Part shown: in pieces, positions 1 through 7,450 of the stretch
Numbering within the stretch: the stretch's first letter is position 1
Layout of the letters: each line of letters opens with the position of its first letter
Assembly: GCA_002733865.1 (NCBI GenBank)
Contig: NVXM01000006.1
Coordinates: 105,847-169,846, forward strand
Reading direction: 5' to 3'
Source of the DNA: Sphingopyxis sp.
Lineage (GTDB): Bacteria > Pseudomonadota > Alphaproteobacteria > Sphingomonadales > Sphingomonadaceae
DNA length: 64,000 nt
Made by a program: the position numbers and the translations under genes
The notes under the pieces: model-generated
Seen by the model: only the letters and a program-made list of their open reading frames with translations
What the model was told of the DNA's origin: nothing
Databases searched by the model: none

Positions 1-635
1 TCGGGCATAGCGTCTCCGGAAAACCCTTCGCTGCCGATGGTCTGGCACCCTGCCTTGCCGAGCGCCGAGGCTGTATCGGATGCCGGGAAGCAATAGGTGG
101 CGCTTTCGTGCTCGGCTTGTCCGAGAAGCATGATTGCACATCCCGCATGCTCGGCGATTCGGAACAGCGAGCCTGATTCTTCAAGACCTGCCTGATCGGG
201 TTCATCCAAGCCCACGATCCCGGACTGGATTGCCGCAACCGCCCGGAGAATATCACCCAGCGCCATCGATGCGATGTCGAGCGCATCCTCATTATCCCCG
301 CCAATAGCGGCTGGACCCGGCAAGACGGGAACGATTTTGGCAGCACCGGAAGCCACCGCCAACGCGGTCATGACCCGCTTGATCGTATCGAGCAATTGGC
401 CCTCGCCTACCGCTTCATCGAGAGCGTCTGCCCGCGCTTCCCCGTCATCGCCCGCCTCACCAAGATAGCGTTCCAGCAATGCCGCGAGCGGCAGGAGCAG
501 ATAGTCGGCGCCGAGCAATTTGATCGCCTCGTCGCAGAATATCCCGATCGAATCCGGCTGCTGCCAAGGGTCCTCGCCGCTGCGCAGCAAGGCGACCGCA
601 TAGTCATAAGCATCCAGCCACAGCATCGGCGCCAT
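1..635 (-). CDS. ApcE-like fifth subunit of a ketone carboxylase operon (partial, 3' end outside window)
   Basis: The frame stays open from an ATG at 635 to the window edge (211 codons seen). The ATG lies 3 bp after the stop of the HyuB-like gene, with AGGG upstream as a ribosome site, so it is the fifth gene of the operon. The visible protein starts MAPMLWLDAYDYAVALL and contains a VLPGPAAIGG segment; the general layout is faintly like uroporphyrinogen decarboxylase (TIM barrel), but I cannot confirm that. In the characterised acetophenone carboxylase the fifth gene encodes a roughly 34 kDa subunit that joins the ApcABCD core, and position is the main argument for the assignment. The C-terminus is not visible. 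Confidence 0.6.
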   Translation of the reverse strand, partial: MAPMLWLDAYDYAVALLRSGEDPWQQPDSIGIFCDEAIKLLGADYLLLPLAALLERYLGEAGDDGEARADALDEAVGEGQLLDTIKRVMTALAVASGAAKIVPVLPGPAAIGGDNEDALDIASMALGDILRAVAAIQSGIVGLDEPDQAGLEESGSLFRIAEHAGCAIMLLGQAEHESATYCFPASDTASALGKAGCQTIGSEGFSGDAMP

Positions 636-638
636 CGA

Positions 639-2900
639 TCAACCCTGACGCGCTTCGGCGAGTTCACGCTCCAGCTTGGCGATCTTCACCTCGAGAGGAT
701 TGGGCATCACCACCGGTGGATTGACCTGCCCCGCAGGATAATAGCGGTCAGGCGATCCGGCATAGACCATCGCCGGGTCTTCCCAGGATCCGTAATAGGG
801 CAGGCTCGCAGGCGGCTTTTCCGTCACATAGTCAGCGCAATACTCCTCAAAGGACATACTCTCATCCAGCCGCTCCTTGCGCGCTTCGTCCCGGGCCGAT
901 CGCGTCGCCTCTTCATCGACAATCCGCGTTTCCGGATCGAAGACCACGCGATAGATGCGCCAGGCCACGTCCTCCGACACAAGATCTTCATGGAAATCGC
1001 GCATCACTTCCTCGGGATCACGCTCCAGCGGGTCGCCAAAGCCGCCGCCGGTTCCCTGCGCGATCATGTAGAGCTCGCCGCGTTCGGCCAGCGAATAGGG
1101 CATGAACATCGGGTGCGTGCTATATTCGCCTTCTGGGAAAGGCCGATCGTTCATCAGCTCCTCGATCGAGAAGCGGAACTGGGACGGATCGCTTTTCATC
1201 GTTTCGAACACATCGACATTCGAAATCCGGCACAGTGGATAGGTCGGGCAGCCATAGCCGCCAAATAGACCCGGCACGTTGGGGAATTTCGCGCCAATCG
1301 CTGTCAGCATGAAACCCCAGACAGGACTGTCGCGCAGCGCCAGGATCATCTGATAGCCCATGCCACCGCGCTGGCGGCCAAAGCCCTGATTATCCTTCAT
1401 CAGTTTCTTGGAGACGAGCTGCACGAAGGGCATTTCCTCTTCCATGAATTCCTGTTCGCCAAGATCGGCCATGGTCGCGAAGATCGGCGCACAGCTATGT
1501 TGCCCGTCGCGATCAGCGAGTGCTCCGCCACCCATGCCATTGATGTCCGCACAGACATTGCCAACCATCTCGCCATGCTGGGTCACGCCGCCAAACAGGA
1601 AGGTGTTGATCATGTTGAACCAGGGCGCAATCACCCGGGTATATTTGTCGGGCACCGAATAGAGGTATTTCATCACGCAGACCTGCGCGACGCTCCACGA
1701 CGTAAAGACCGACATCATGCTCTGCGCATTGGGCGTACCGAAATCCGGCTTGATGATCGAGCGTTCGTCAAAGATGAACTCAATCGGCGCGAGCACACCC
1801 TGATTACGAGGCAGATCAGGCCAGATATAGGTCAGGAACAGCTGCGCCAGCATGCCCTTGAGCGTGATATCGAGCGAATTGTTGGACCGGTTGGTGAACT
1901 CCGGTGAAGAGCCGCGATAATCGAAGATCAGCCGGTCACCCTTCTTGGTGAGCGCCAGGTTGATCTTGATCATCGCATTTTCGCGCAATGTGCCGTCGGT
2001 CCACCAGCTGTGGCGGACCGTGCCGTCTGGCCATTCCTTGAGCCGCTTGCGCACCTCGACATCGGTGTCCTCGAGGTTGGATCGCAGACAGGCGACAACC
2101 GCCTCCAGCCCGAATTCGCTGATCGCCTCATGCATCCGCTGTTCGAGGCGGCGGCAGGTGAACATTTTCACCTTCATATCGGCATATTGCAGCTTGGGTT
2201 CGCGCACCGAATTTTGCAGGAAGGTCACGATATCGCGGCGCAGCGTGTAATTCTCTGCAACGCGGAAAGGCGACATTTTCAGCCCCTCATCCCAGACCTG
2301 TTCAGCCATGGACGGCATCCCGCCCGGCTCGATTGCGCCATTCTCGCCCTCATGGACGGTCGCCCCGACCCATGCGACGAGCTTGCCTTCCCAGAAGACC
2401 GGCATCATCATCGACTGGTCGGTATTATGCGCCTGCCCATAGCGGGCATCGTTGACCAGAAAGGCGTCGCCCTCGCGCACGCCGACCGTGGGTTCGTTGG
2501 TCCAATATTTGTTGATGAACTTGATCGGATATTGGACGAGGTTGCAGAAGATCACGACGCCGCCGGTGCTGGCGAGGCTGAGATCGCCGCTGGCGGTAAA
2601 GATCGCCGAGACGCAATCGCCCCATTTGGCCCCTGGCGCTGCGCCCATGCTTTCCAGCATATCGAAGCTCTCATTGGCCCCGGCGAGCAGGCGTTCGCGG
2701 ACGATTTCGAGCCGCGCCTGATCTTTTTCCGCCGCCAGACTTTCCTCCTCCAGCGGTGTCCGATCTTCGACCCCGTGATTGTTCATGATCAGCGGGTCGG
2801 GCGCGAGGAACAGGCTCGTGTCGCGCAAAAATTCGCTGACGCCTTCATCCCCGGTTTCGGGAGTTTTGCCGCTCTGCGGTTCGTTCGGGTCGAGGGTCAT
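639..2900 (-). CDS. Hydantoinase B/oxoprolinase-family carboxylase subunit (ApcD-like)
   Basis: This 753-residue protein belongs to the HyuB family, which supplies the carboxylating half of acetone and acetophenone carboxylases. Visible family segments include the central GGGALADRDGQHS region and, near the end, AQGTGGGFGDPLERDPE, a typical HyuB C-terminal glycine-rich stretch. A charged helix ends the protein. Its ATG overlaps the stop of the upstream HyuA-like gene by 4 bp (ATGA), so translation is probably coupled. Family knowledge: this subunit works with ATP-using HyuA-like partners to carboxylate a ketone. The order HyuA-small subunit-HyuA-HyuB favours an acetophenone-carboxylase type over acetone carboxylase. 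The substrate is not determined by sequence. Confidence 0.85.
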   Translation of the reverse strand: MTLDPNEPQSGKTPETGDEGVSEFLRDTSLFLAPDPLIMNNHGVEDRTPLEEESLAAEKDQARLEIVRERLLAGANESFDMLESMGAAPGAKWGDCVSAIFTASGDLSLASTGGVVIFCNLVQYPIKFINKYWTNEPTVGVREGDAFLVNDARYGQAHNTDQSMMMPVFWEGKLVAWVGATVHEGENGAIEPGGMPSMAEQVWDEGLKMSPFRVAENYTLRRDIVTFLQNSVREPKLQYADMKVKMFTCRRLEQRMHEAISEFGLEAVVACLRSNLEDTDVEVRKRLKEWPDGTVRHSWWTDGTLRENAMIKINLALTKKGDRLIFDYRGSSPEFTNRSNNSLDITLKGMLAQLFLTYIWPDLPRNQGVLAPIEFIFDERSIIKPDFGTPNAQSMMSVFTSWSVAQVCVMKYLYSVPDKYTRVIAPWFNMINTFLFGGVTQHGEMVGNVCADINGMGGGALADRDGQHSCAPIFATMADLGEQEFMEEEMPFVQLVSKKLMKDNQGFGRQRGGMGYQMILALRDSPVWGFMLTAIGAKFPNVPGLFGGYGCPTYPLCRISNVDVFETMKSDPSQFRFSIEELMNDRPFPEGEYSTHPMFMPYSLAERGELYMIAQGTGGGFGDPLERDPEEVMRDFHEDLVSEDVAWRIYRVVFDPETRIVDEEATRSARDEARKERLDESMSFEEYCADYVTEKPPASLPYYGSWEDPAMVYAGSPDRYYPAGQVNPPVVMPNPLEVKIAKLERELAEARQG

Positions 2901-5050
2901 TCTGCTTCTCCAACTATGTCCTGACGTTCCAGCCAGCCTGCGCCATATTCGCCGACCGACAGCCGCCAGCCGGGCTCCACGAGGAAGGTCGTCGATTCCG
3001 AGATCACGACCGATGGCCCTTCCACGACATGACCGGGCTCGAGCGATTCAAGCCGATAAAATCCGGTCTCGGTCGGTTCATCGCGGCCGATAAAGTGGCA
3101 GATCTTGCGTTCCGCCGGTTCTGGCGCGGGGCGCAGTGTGTCCGGGTCCGGCAGTACTTTCGAGAAAGCCAGCTTCGGTGCACGGACAAAGCTGGCCACG
3201 CGCACGGTATTGATGCGGATGCCGGCTTCCGGTGCCTGGCTGCCTTCGCCAAATCGCTTTCCATAGTCGCGGCCGAACAGAGCTATCAGCTCCAGCAATT
3301 CGCTGCTGCGCGTAATCCGGTTCTGGCCGACAACAACGGCGGTCTGCGCAAGCTGGTTGCCGTAGCGCATATCCAGTTCGAGGCGGTGCTCGATCTCGTC
3401 CTCGCCATAGCCCTGCCGCTTGAGATCGAGACGGCCGCGCTCTTCCAGCTGTTCGACAATGGCGTTGAAGCCATCGAAATCGGACATCAGCTCGCGTGTC
3501 ACGCTGTCATAGATCTGCTGATAGACGGAACGTTCGTGGATATGGAGCTGGTCCATATTGCCTGCGCCCACCGCCGAGAAAATGGCGCTGAACGGGGGAA
3601 CCAGAACCTTCTTGATCCCGATCGCATCGGCGATCCCGCAGGCATGCAGGGCCCCGTTTCCGCCATAAGCCAGCAGCGTAAAATTGGCTGGTTCATAGCC
3701 GCGCGCGCGCAATTCCTGCGCAATGCCATTGGCCATGTCGTTGTCGACCTTCTGCTTGACCAGCTTCGCAGCCGCCACCGCGTCAATATCAAGCGGCTTG
3801 CCGATATTGCGCTTGAACATATTGGTCGCGCGCTTCTCACTCAGGGCGATCTGCCCACCCGCATAATTGTCGGGCTCAAGATAGCCGAGCACCAGATCAG
3901 CATCGGTTACCGTCACATCGCGCCCGCCCTTGTCGTAACAAGCCGGCCCCGGATCGGAGCCCGCGCTTTCGGGGCCGACCGCAACGGTCCTGCGCAACCG
4001 GTCATAACGCGCGACAGAGCCTCCGCCCGCACCCAGCGTTACCAGATGAACCATCGGGATATTGACCATCCAGCGGTCGATCACCGGGTTGAAATCATAG
4101 AATTTCACGCCGCCCTCGACGACGAGACCGATATCGAAAGAGGTGCCGCCCATATCGCTGCACACGACATTGCCCAGATCAGTCTCCGCGGCGAGATGCT
4201 CGGACGCGCCGATCCCGGCGACCGGGCCAGAATGCAGAGTCTGCAGTGCATCGGTGGAATTGAGTTGCGCCATGCCGCCCGAATTATGAACGACCTGCAT
4301 CGGCCGTTCATGGCCATTGTCCCGCAGGTTCAGCTCAAGCGTCGAAAGACCAAGATACATGGCCTTGTGCAGAAAGGCATCGACGATCGCCGAGGAGGTT
4401 CGCGCATACTCGCCCTTCCGCCCTGCCACAAGATGAGCGAGGATGATCGGCGCGGAACCGAGCATATGTTCGGGATATTCGCTGCGGATCAGTTCCTCGA
4501 CGCGCAGTTCATGGGCTGGATTGACGACCGAATTGACGAGACTGACAACAAAGGCCTGCGCTCCGCGATCAACGAGCTTGCGTACCTGGGCACGGACATC
4601 TTCCTCGTCCAGCGCCATGATGACCTCGCCCTTTTCCGACAGACGTTCGCGCACCCCGGCGATCAGCGGAATGGGCACAATCGGCTCAGGACGCTGCGCC
4701 ATCGGCAGATCCTTGCGGAAGCGGTCGGGCAAGCCCTCGCCATAGCCGCGCCCACGGCTGAGCGGGACACTGCTCTCAAAGCCCGCGGTGGTGATGACCC
4801 CGATCGTCGGCCCGCGGCGCTCGATCAGGGCATTGGTGCCAAGCGTGGTGGCGTAGCGGACGCTGTCTACCTCGCCCATCACCTGTTCCAGCGTGAGGTC
4901 CAGCTGCTCGATCGCCTGTCCCAGCGCGGCGTTAAAGCCGAGCGCCAGATTCTGATGCGTGGTAAGCGCCTTGGCGGACACATAATGATCGCCCCAGACG
5001 AGGAAACAATCGGTAAAGGTACCGCCAATGTCGACCGAAACCCGCTCCAT
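2897..5050 (-). CDS. Hydantoinase A/oxoprolinase-family ATPase subunit (ApcC-like)
   Basis: This 717-residue HyuA-family protein begins with the phosphate-binding segment VDIGGTFTDCFLVWGD typical of the ASKHA fold. It continues with TTLGTNALIERRGP and CSDMGGTSFDIGLV, the second phosphate loop, and later LLAYGGNGALHACGIA. In ATP-dependent ketone carboxylases these subunits phosphorylate the enol form of the ketone or carbonate. The gene starts inside the stop codon of the small subunit gene (TAATG) and overlaps the next gene by 4 bp. Its length suits the larger of the two HyuA-like subunits in the Apc enzyme. N-methylhydantoinase is an alternative label, but the five-gene layout argues against it. 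Confidence 0.85.
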   Translation of the reverse strand: MERVSVDIGGTFTDCFLVWGDHYVSAKALTTHQNLALGFNAALGQAIEQLDLTLEQVMGEVDSVRYATTLGTNALIERRGPTIGVITTAGFESSVPLSRGRGYGEGLPDRFRKDLPMAQRPEPIVPIPLIAGVRERLSEKGEVIMALDEEDVRAQVRKLVDRGAQAFVVSLVNSVVNPAHELRVEELIRSEYPEHMLGSAPIILAHLVAGRKGEYARTSSAIVDAFLHKAMYLGLSTLELNLRDNGHERPMQVVHNSGGMAQLNSTDALQTLHSGPVAGIGASEHLAAETDLGNVVCSDMGGTSFDIGLVVEGGVKFYDFNPVIDRWMVNIPMVHLVTLGAGGGSVARYDRLRRTVAVGPESAGSDPGPACYDKGGRDVTVTDADLVLGYLEPDNYAGGQIALSEKRATNMFKRNIGKPLDIDAVAAAKLVKQKVDNDMANGIAQELRARGYEPANFTLLAYGGNGALHACGIADAIGIKKVLVPPFSAIFSAVGAGNMDQLHIHERSVYQQIYDSVTRELMSDFDGFNAIVEQLEERGRLDLKRQGYGEDEIEHRLELDMRYGNQLAQTAVVVGQNRITRSSELLELIALFGRDYGKRFGEGSQAPEAGIRINTVRVASFVRAPKLAFSKVLPDPDTLRPAPEPAERKICHFIGRDEPTETGFYRLESLEPGHVVEGPSVVISESTTFLVEPGWRLSVGEYGAGWLERQDIVGEAE

Positions 5051-5466
5051 TATTCGCCCCCCTTGCGATGATGATGCTGCGGCGGGACAAAGGCCGGCCC
5101 AATGGCCGGCTCGGTCAGCGCTTCGCGGTCAGCCCATTGCGCCTTCAACGCGTCTATATCGAGTTCGATATCATAGGCGGGCGGATGGCCGGGTGGCAGA
5201 TACTCCGCCTCCATCTGACGGGCGCAGTGCGGGCAATAATATTCAACGATCCGCGTCCATTCCGGGTCTGGCGCGAAGGTGAATTCATAGCGATCCTTGT
5301 CGATGATCGGCGCATGAATATCCTGCGGGTTGCGCGGACGCACGCGCAGGAAGGATTTGTAATTTTCCCGCGCCGAACCAAGCTCGGCCTCGCAGCCCCG
5401 GCACTGCCAGGTTTCTTTTTCAAGATCGATGACCAGCGCGTCTGTGATAAAAACATGCATATTCAA
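5050..5466 (-). CDS. Small zinc-ribbon subunit of ketone carboxylase (ApcB-like)
   Basis: This 138-residue protein has two CxxC pairs, C22/C25 (QCRGC) and C78/C81 (YYCPHC), forming a probable zinc site. It ends in a histidine-rich tail (PQHHHRKGGE). It resembles the gamma or small subunit of acetone and acetophenone carboxylases, which binds metal and holds the complex together. Its place between two HyuA-like genes, overlapping both (ATGA with the upstream gene, TAATG with the downstream one), matches the Apc operon. Codon 3 is also ATG, so the start could be 6 bp later. On its own the sequence would be hard to name; context carries much of the call. Confidence 0.75.
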   Translation of the reverse strand: MNMHVFITDALVIDLEKETWQCRGCEAELGSARENYKSFLRVRPRNPQDIHAPIIDKDRYEFTFAPDPEWTRIVEYYCPHCARQMEAEYLPPGHPPAYDIELDIDALKAQWADREALTEPAIGPAFVPPQHHHRKGGE

Positions 5467-7337
5467 GCTCCCTTGCGCTCAATGAGCAGGTCGTGATTGC
5501 CGGTGATGGTGAAATGCCAGCCGGCGCGGACCCAGGCGGTGAAAAACTGCTCTTCGACCAGACAGGGGCCGGCTGCCGTCGCTCCCGGTTCAAGCTCTTC
5601 CAATCGATAGAGAGGCATCCCGCCCATCGCTTCGCGGCTGTTTGCGCTGGTTGCGTCATGGCTGTTATCGCCAGAGACGGCGCCAAGGCCGATAGAAGGC
5701 ATGTCGCACACCACATTCATCTCGACAAAACCGGCTGCATCGGCGGGAACGTCGGTCAGCGGCAGCGTTTTTGCGTCATCGCCCTCGCCGACCACCGCCT
5801 GCCATTCGATCTGACAATCTTGCAGTGCAAAGCCTTCGCTTTCCATCGCGCGGCCCGCCCGCTCTTCCAGCAGCCGTTTCGCTTCATCCACCGCATCGGA
5901 ACTGAACGCAGGCACGGCCTGGCTATGGGTGTGCCGGATCGGGCTGAAGCCGATCCCGAATGCGCTGAACACAGCGGCGAAACGCGGTACGAGAACGCGA
6001 TCGATGCCCGCTTTTTCAGCGATTCCGCAAGCGCTCATCGGCCCGGCGCCGCCAAACGCCAGCATGGCATCCAGCGCCTGCTCCCCCGCGAGTCCGGTGA
6101 TGGCACTGGCGACCTTCGCCTCATAGGCATCAATCGCGGCTACAATTGCGGCATCCAGATCTATGTCGAGCGGCTCGGCGATATGGGTACGCACCGCATT
6201 TTGCGCACGCTCCACGTCAAGCCTCAGCTTGCCTCCAAAGAAGCTGTGAGGATCGAGGATACCGGCAAGCAACATGATATCGGTCAGCGTTGCATTGGTA
6301 CCTCCGCGACCGAAACAGGCCGGACCCGGCAATGCCCCCATGCTCTCGGGCCCGACCTGAATCGCGCCTTCCACGACCCGAAGTATTGAGCCGCCCCCTG
6401 CGGCAACGCTTGGTACATCGGCGAGCGGAAAGGCGATGGGTGCACCTTCGACATCGCCAAAACGATGTTCGGCCACCTCGCCATCCTCAAACAGGGCTAG
6501 GTCTGTCGTAGTGCCGCCAATATCGATCGAGGTGAACCGGTCAAAGCCATAATGGCCGGCCAGGATTGCCGCCCCGACCGCCCCACCGCGCGGGCCGGAC
6601 GAATAGGTGTGCAACGCGATGGTCCGCGACACTCGGGTCGACCCGCCATCGTTACGGAAAACCAGTAGAGGATTGCGGGTCCGATGCTGGCGCAACCGAT
6701 CCTCCGCATGGTGCAAAAACTGTTCCATCGAAGGATGGAGAAAGGCGTTGATCAGGCCCGACCAGATGCGCCGCTCCGACGATGCGCCTGGCGCGAGATC
6801 GGTCGAGAAGAGCAAGGGCACGGCCCCGAGCAGATGGCGCGGGAAAGCGGTGTAGAGCGCACGGCGCAACGCGCCTTCGTCTTGCGCTGCGCTCGCGCCA
6901 TCGAGACACAGGACCAGTCGGCTCGCGCCCTTGGCGATCAGCGTGCGGACAGCCTGGATAACCTCGGCATCCGTTGCGCCGCCCAGTGTCGCAACACGGT
7001 CCCCGACCAATGCCTCAAACAGGTCCGGGGCCGAAGTCCGGGCTGCATCAATCTGCCCGTCGCTGGACACGAGCAACCCGAGGCGCGGCCCCTTGCGCTG
7101 CACAATCGCGTTGGTACCCTGCGTCGTGGAATAGCGCAGATGATCGATCGAAGCGATCAAACGGGTCAAATCGTCGTTGTGACCAAGCTGCTCGCCAAGC
7201 GCCTGAAGACCGTTCATCAGACATTCGGTGAGATCGTGGGGCGTCGTCACGGTTTTGGCGTGAACCACCTTTTCCCCATCAAAAGCACAGATATCGGTTA
7301 ATGTACCGCCATTGTCGATATTGACCAGCAGACCCAT
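5463..7337 (-). CDS. Hydantoinase A/oxoprolinase-family ATPase subunit (ApcA-like), first gene of operon
   Basis: This 624-residue second HyuA paralogue opens with VNIDNGGTLTDICAFDGEKV, where the usual DIGGT motif reads DNGGT. It has STTQGTNAIVQRKGP, TSIDIGGTTTDLALFEDG and a later AFGGAGPMSACGIAEKAG. It is shorter than its 717-residue neighbour, as expected for the 70 kDa alpha subunit of acetophenone carboxylase. It heads the operon; the upstream 113 bp hold a palindrome and a half-site (7428-7443, 7373-7382) shared with the regulator/thiolase promoter. The altered first phosphate loop could mean this paralogue has a modified nucleotide site. Confidence 0.83.
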   Translation of the reverse strand: MGLLVNIDNGGTLTDICAFDGEKVVHAKTVTTPHDLTECLMNGLQALGEQLGHNDDLTRLIASIDHLRYSTTQGTNAIVQRKGPRLGLLVSSDGQIDAARTSAPDLFEALVGDRVATLGGATDAEVIQAVRTLIAKGASRLVLCLDGASAAQDEGALRRALYTAFPRHLLGAVPLLFSTDLAPGASSERRIWSGLINAFLHPSMEQFLHHAEDRLRQHRTRNPLLVFRNDGGSTRVSRTIALHTYSSGPRGGAVGAAILAGHYGFDRFTSIDIGGTTTDLALFEDGEVAEHRFGDVEGAPIAFPLADVPSVAAGGGSILRVVEGAIQVGPESMGALPGPACFGRGGTNATLTDIMLLAGILDPHSFFGGKLRLDVERAQNAVRTHIAEPLDIDLDAAIVAAIDAYEAKVASAITGLAGEQALDAMLAFGGAGPMSACGIAEKAGIDRVLVPRFAAVFSAFGIGFSPIRHTHSQAVPAFSSDAVDEAKRLLEERAGRAMESEGFALQDCQIEWQAVVGEGDDAKTLPLTDVPADAAGFVEMNVVCDMPSIGLGAVSGDNSHDATSANSREAMGGMPLYRLEELEPGATAAGPCLVEEQFFTAWVRAGWHFTITGNHDLLIERKGA

Positions 7338-7372
7338 GCACTCATCCTCCCTTGCGGCTCCGGTGAGTCATC

Positions 7373-7382
7373 CCACCCTTTT
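7373..7382. promoter_or_regulatory. Half-site CCACCCTTTT upstream of the carboxylase operon
   Basis: The ten bases are identical to the left half plus spacer of the palindrome at 10173-10188. They lie about 36 bp upstream of the apcA-like start codon, close to where a promoter would sit. It is a candidate half-operator for the adjacent LAL regulator. Confidence 0.4.
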
Positions 7383-7427
7383 CTGCCGTTCGAGAGCATC
7401 CCTAGGCCGAAGCTACTACCCCCCACC

Positions 7428-7443
7428 CCACCCGAGTGGGTAG
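7428..7443. promoter_or_regulatory. Operator candidate CCACCC-GAGT-GGGTAG
   Basis: Six-base arms flank a 4-base spacer, with one mismatch to perfect symmetry. The architecture is the same as CCACCC-TTTT-GGGTGG at 10173-10188. The centre is about 98 bp upstream of the apcA-like ATG. No T-run follows on the minus strand, so it does not look like a terminator for the regulator gene that ends at 7451. Confidence 0.5.
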
Positions 7444-7450
7444 GTTTCGC

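Noticed and set aside
396..1268. Long plus-strand frames opposite the carboxylase operon (also 2010-2924, 3029-5071, 5493-6389)
   Set aside because: They mirror the codon pattern of the genuine minus-strand genes, have no recognisable domains, and are typical antisense shadows in GC-rich DNA.
7427..7440. Palindrome as terminator of the LAL regulator gene
   Set aside because: No T-run follows, and a matching palindrome lies in a promoter region at 10173-10188, so an operator is more likely.
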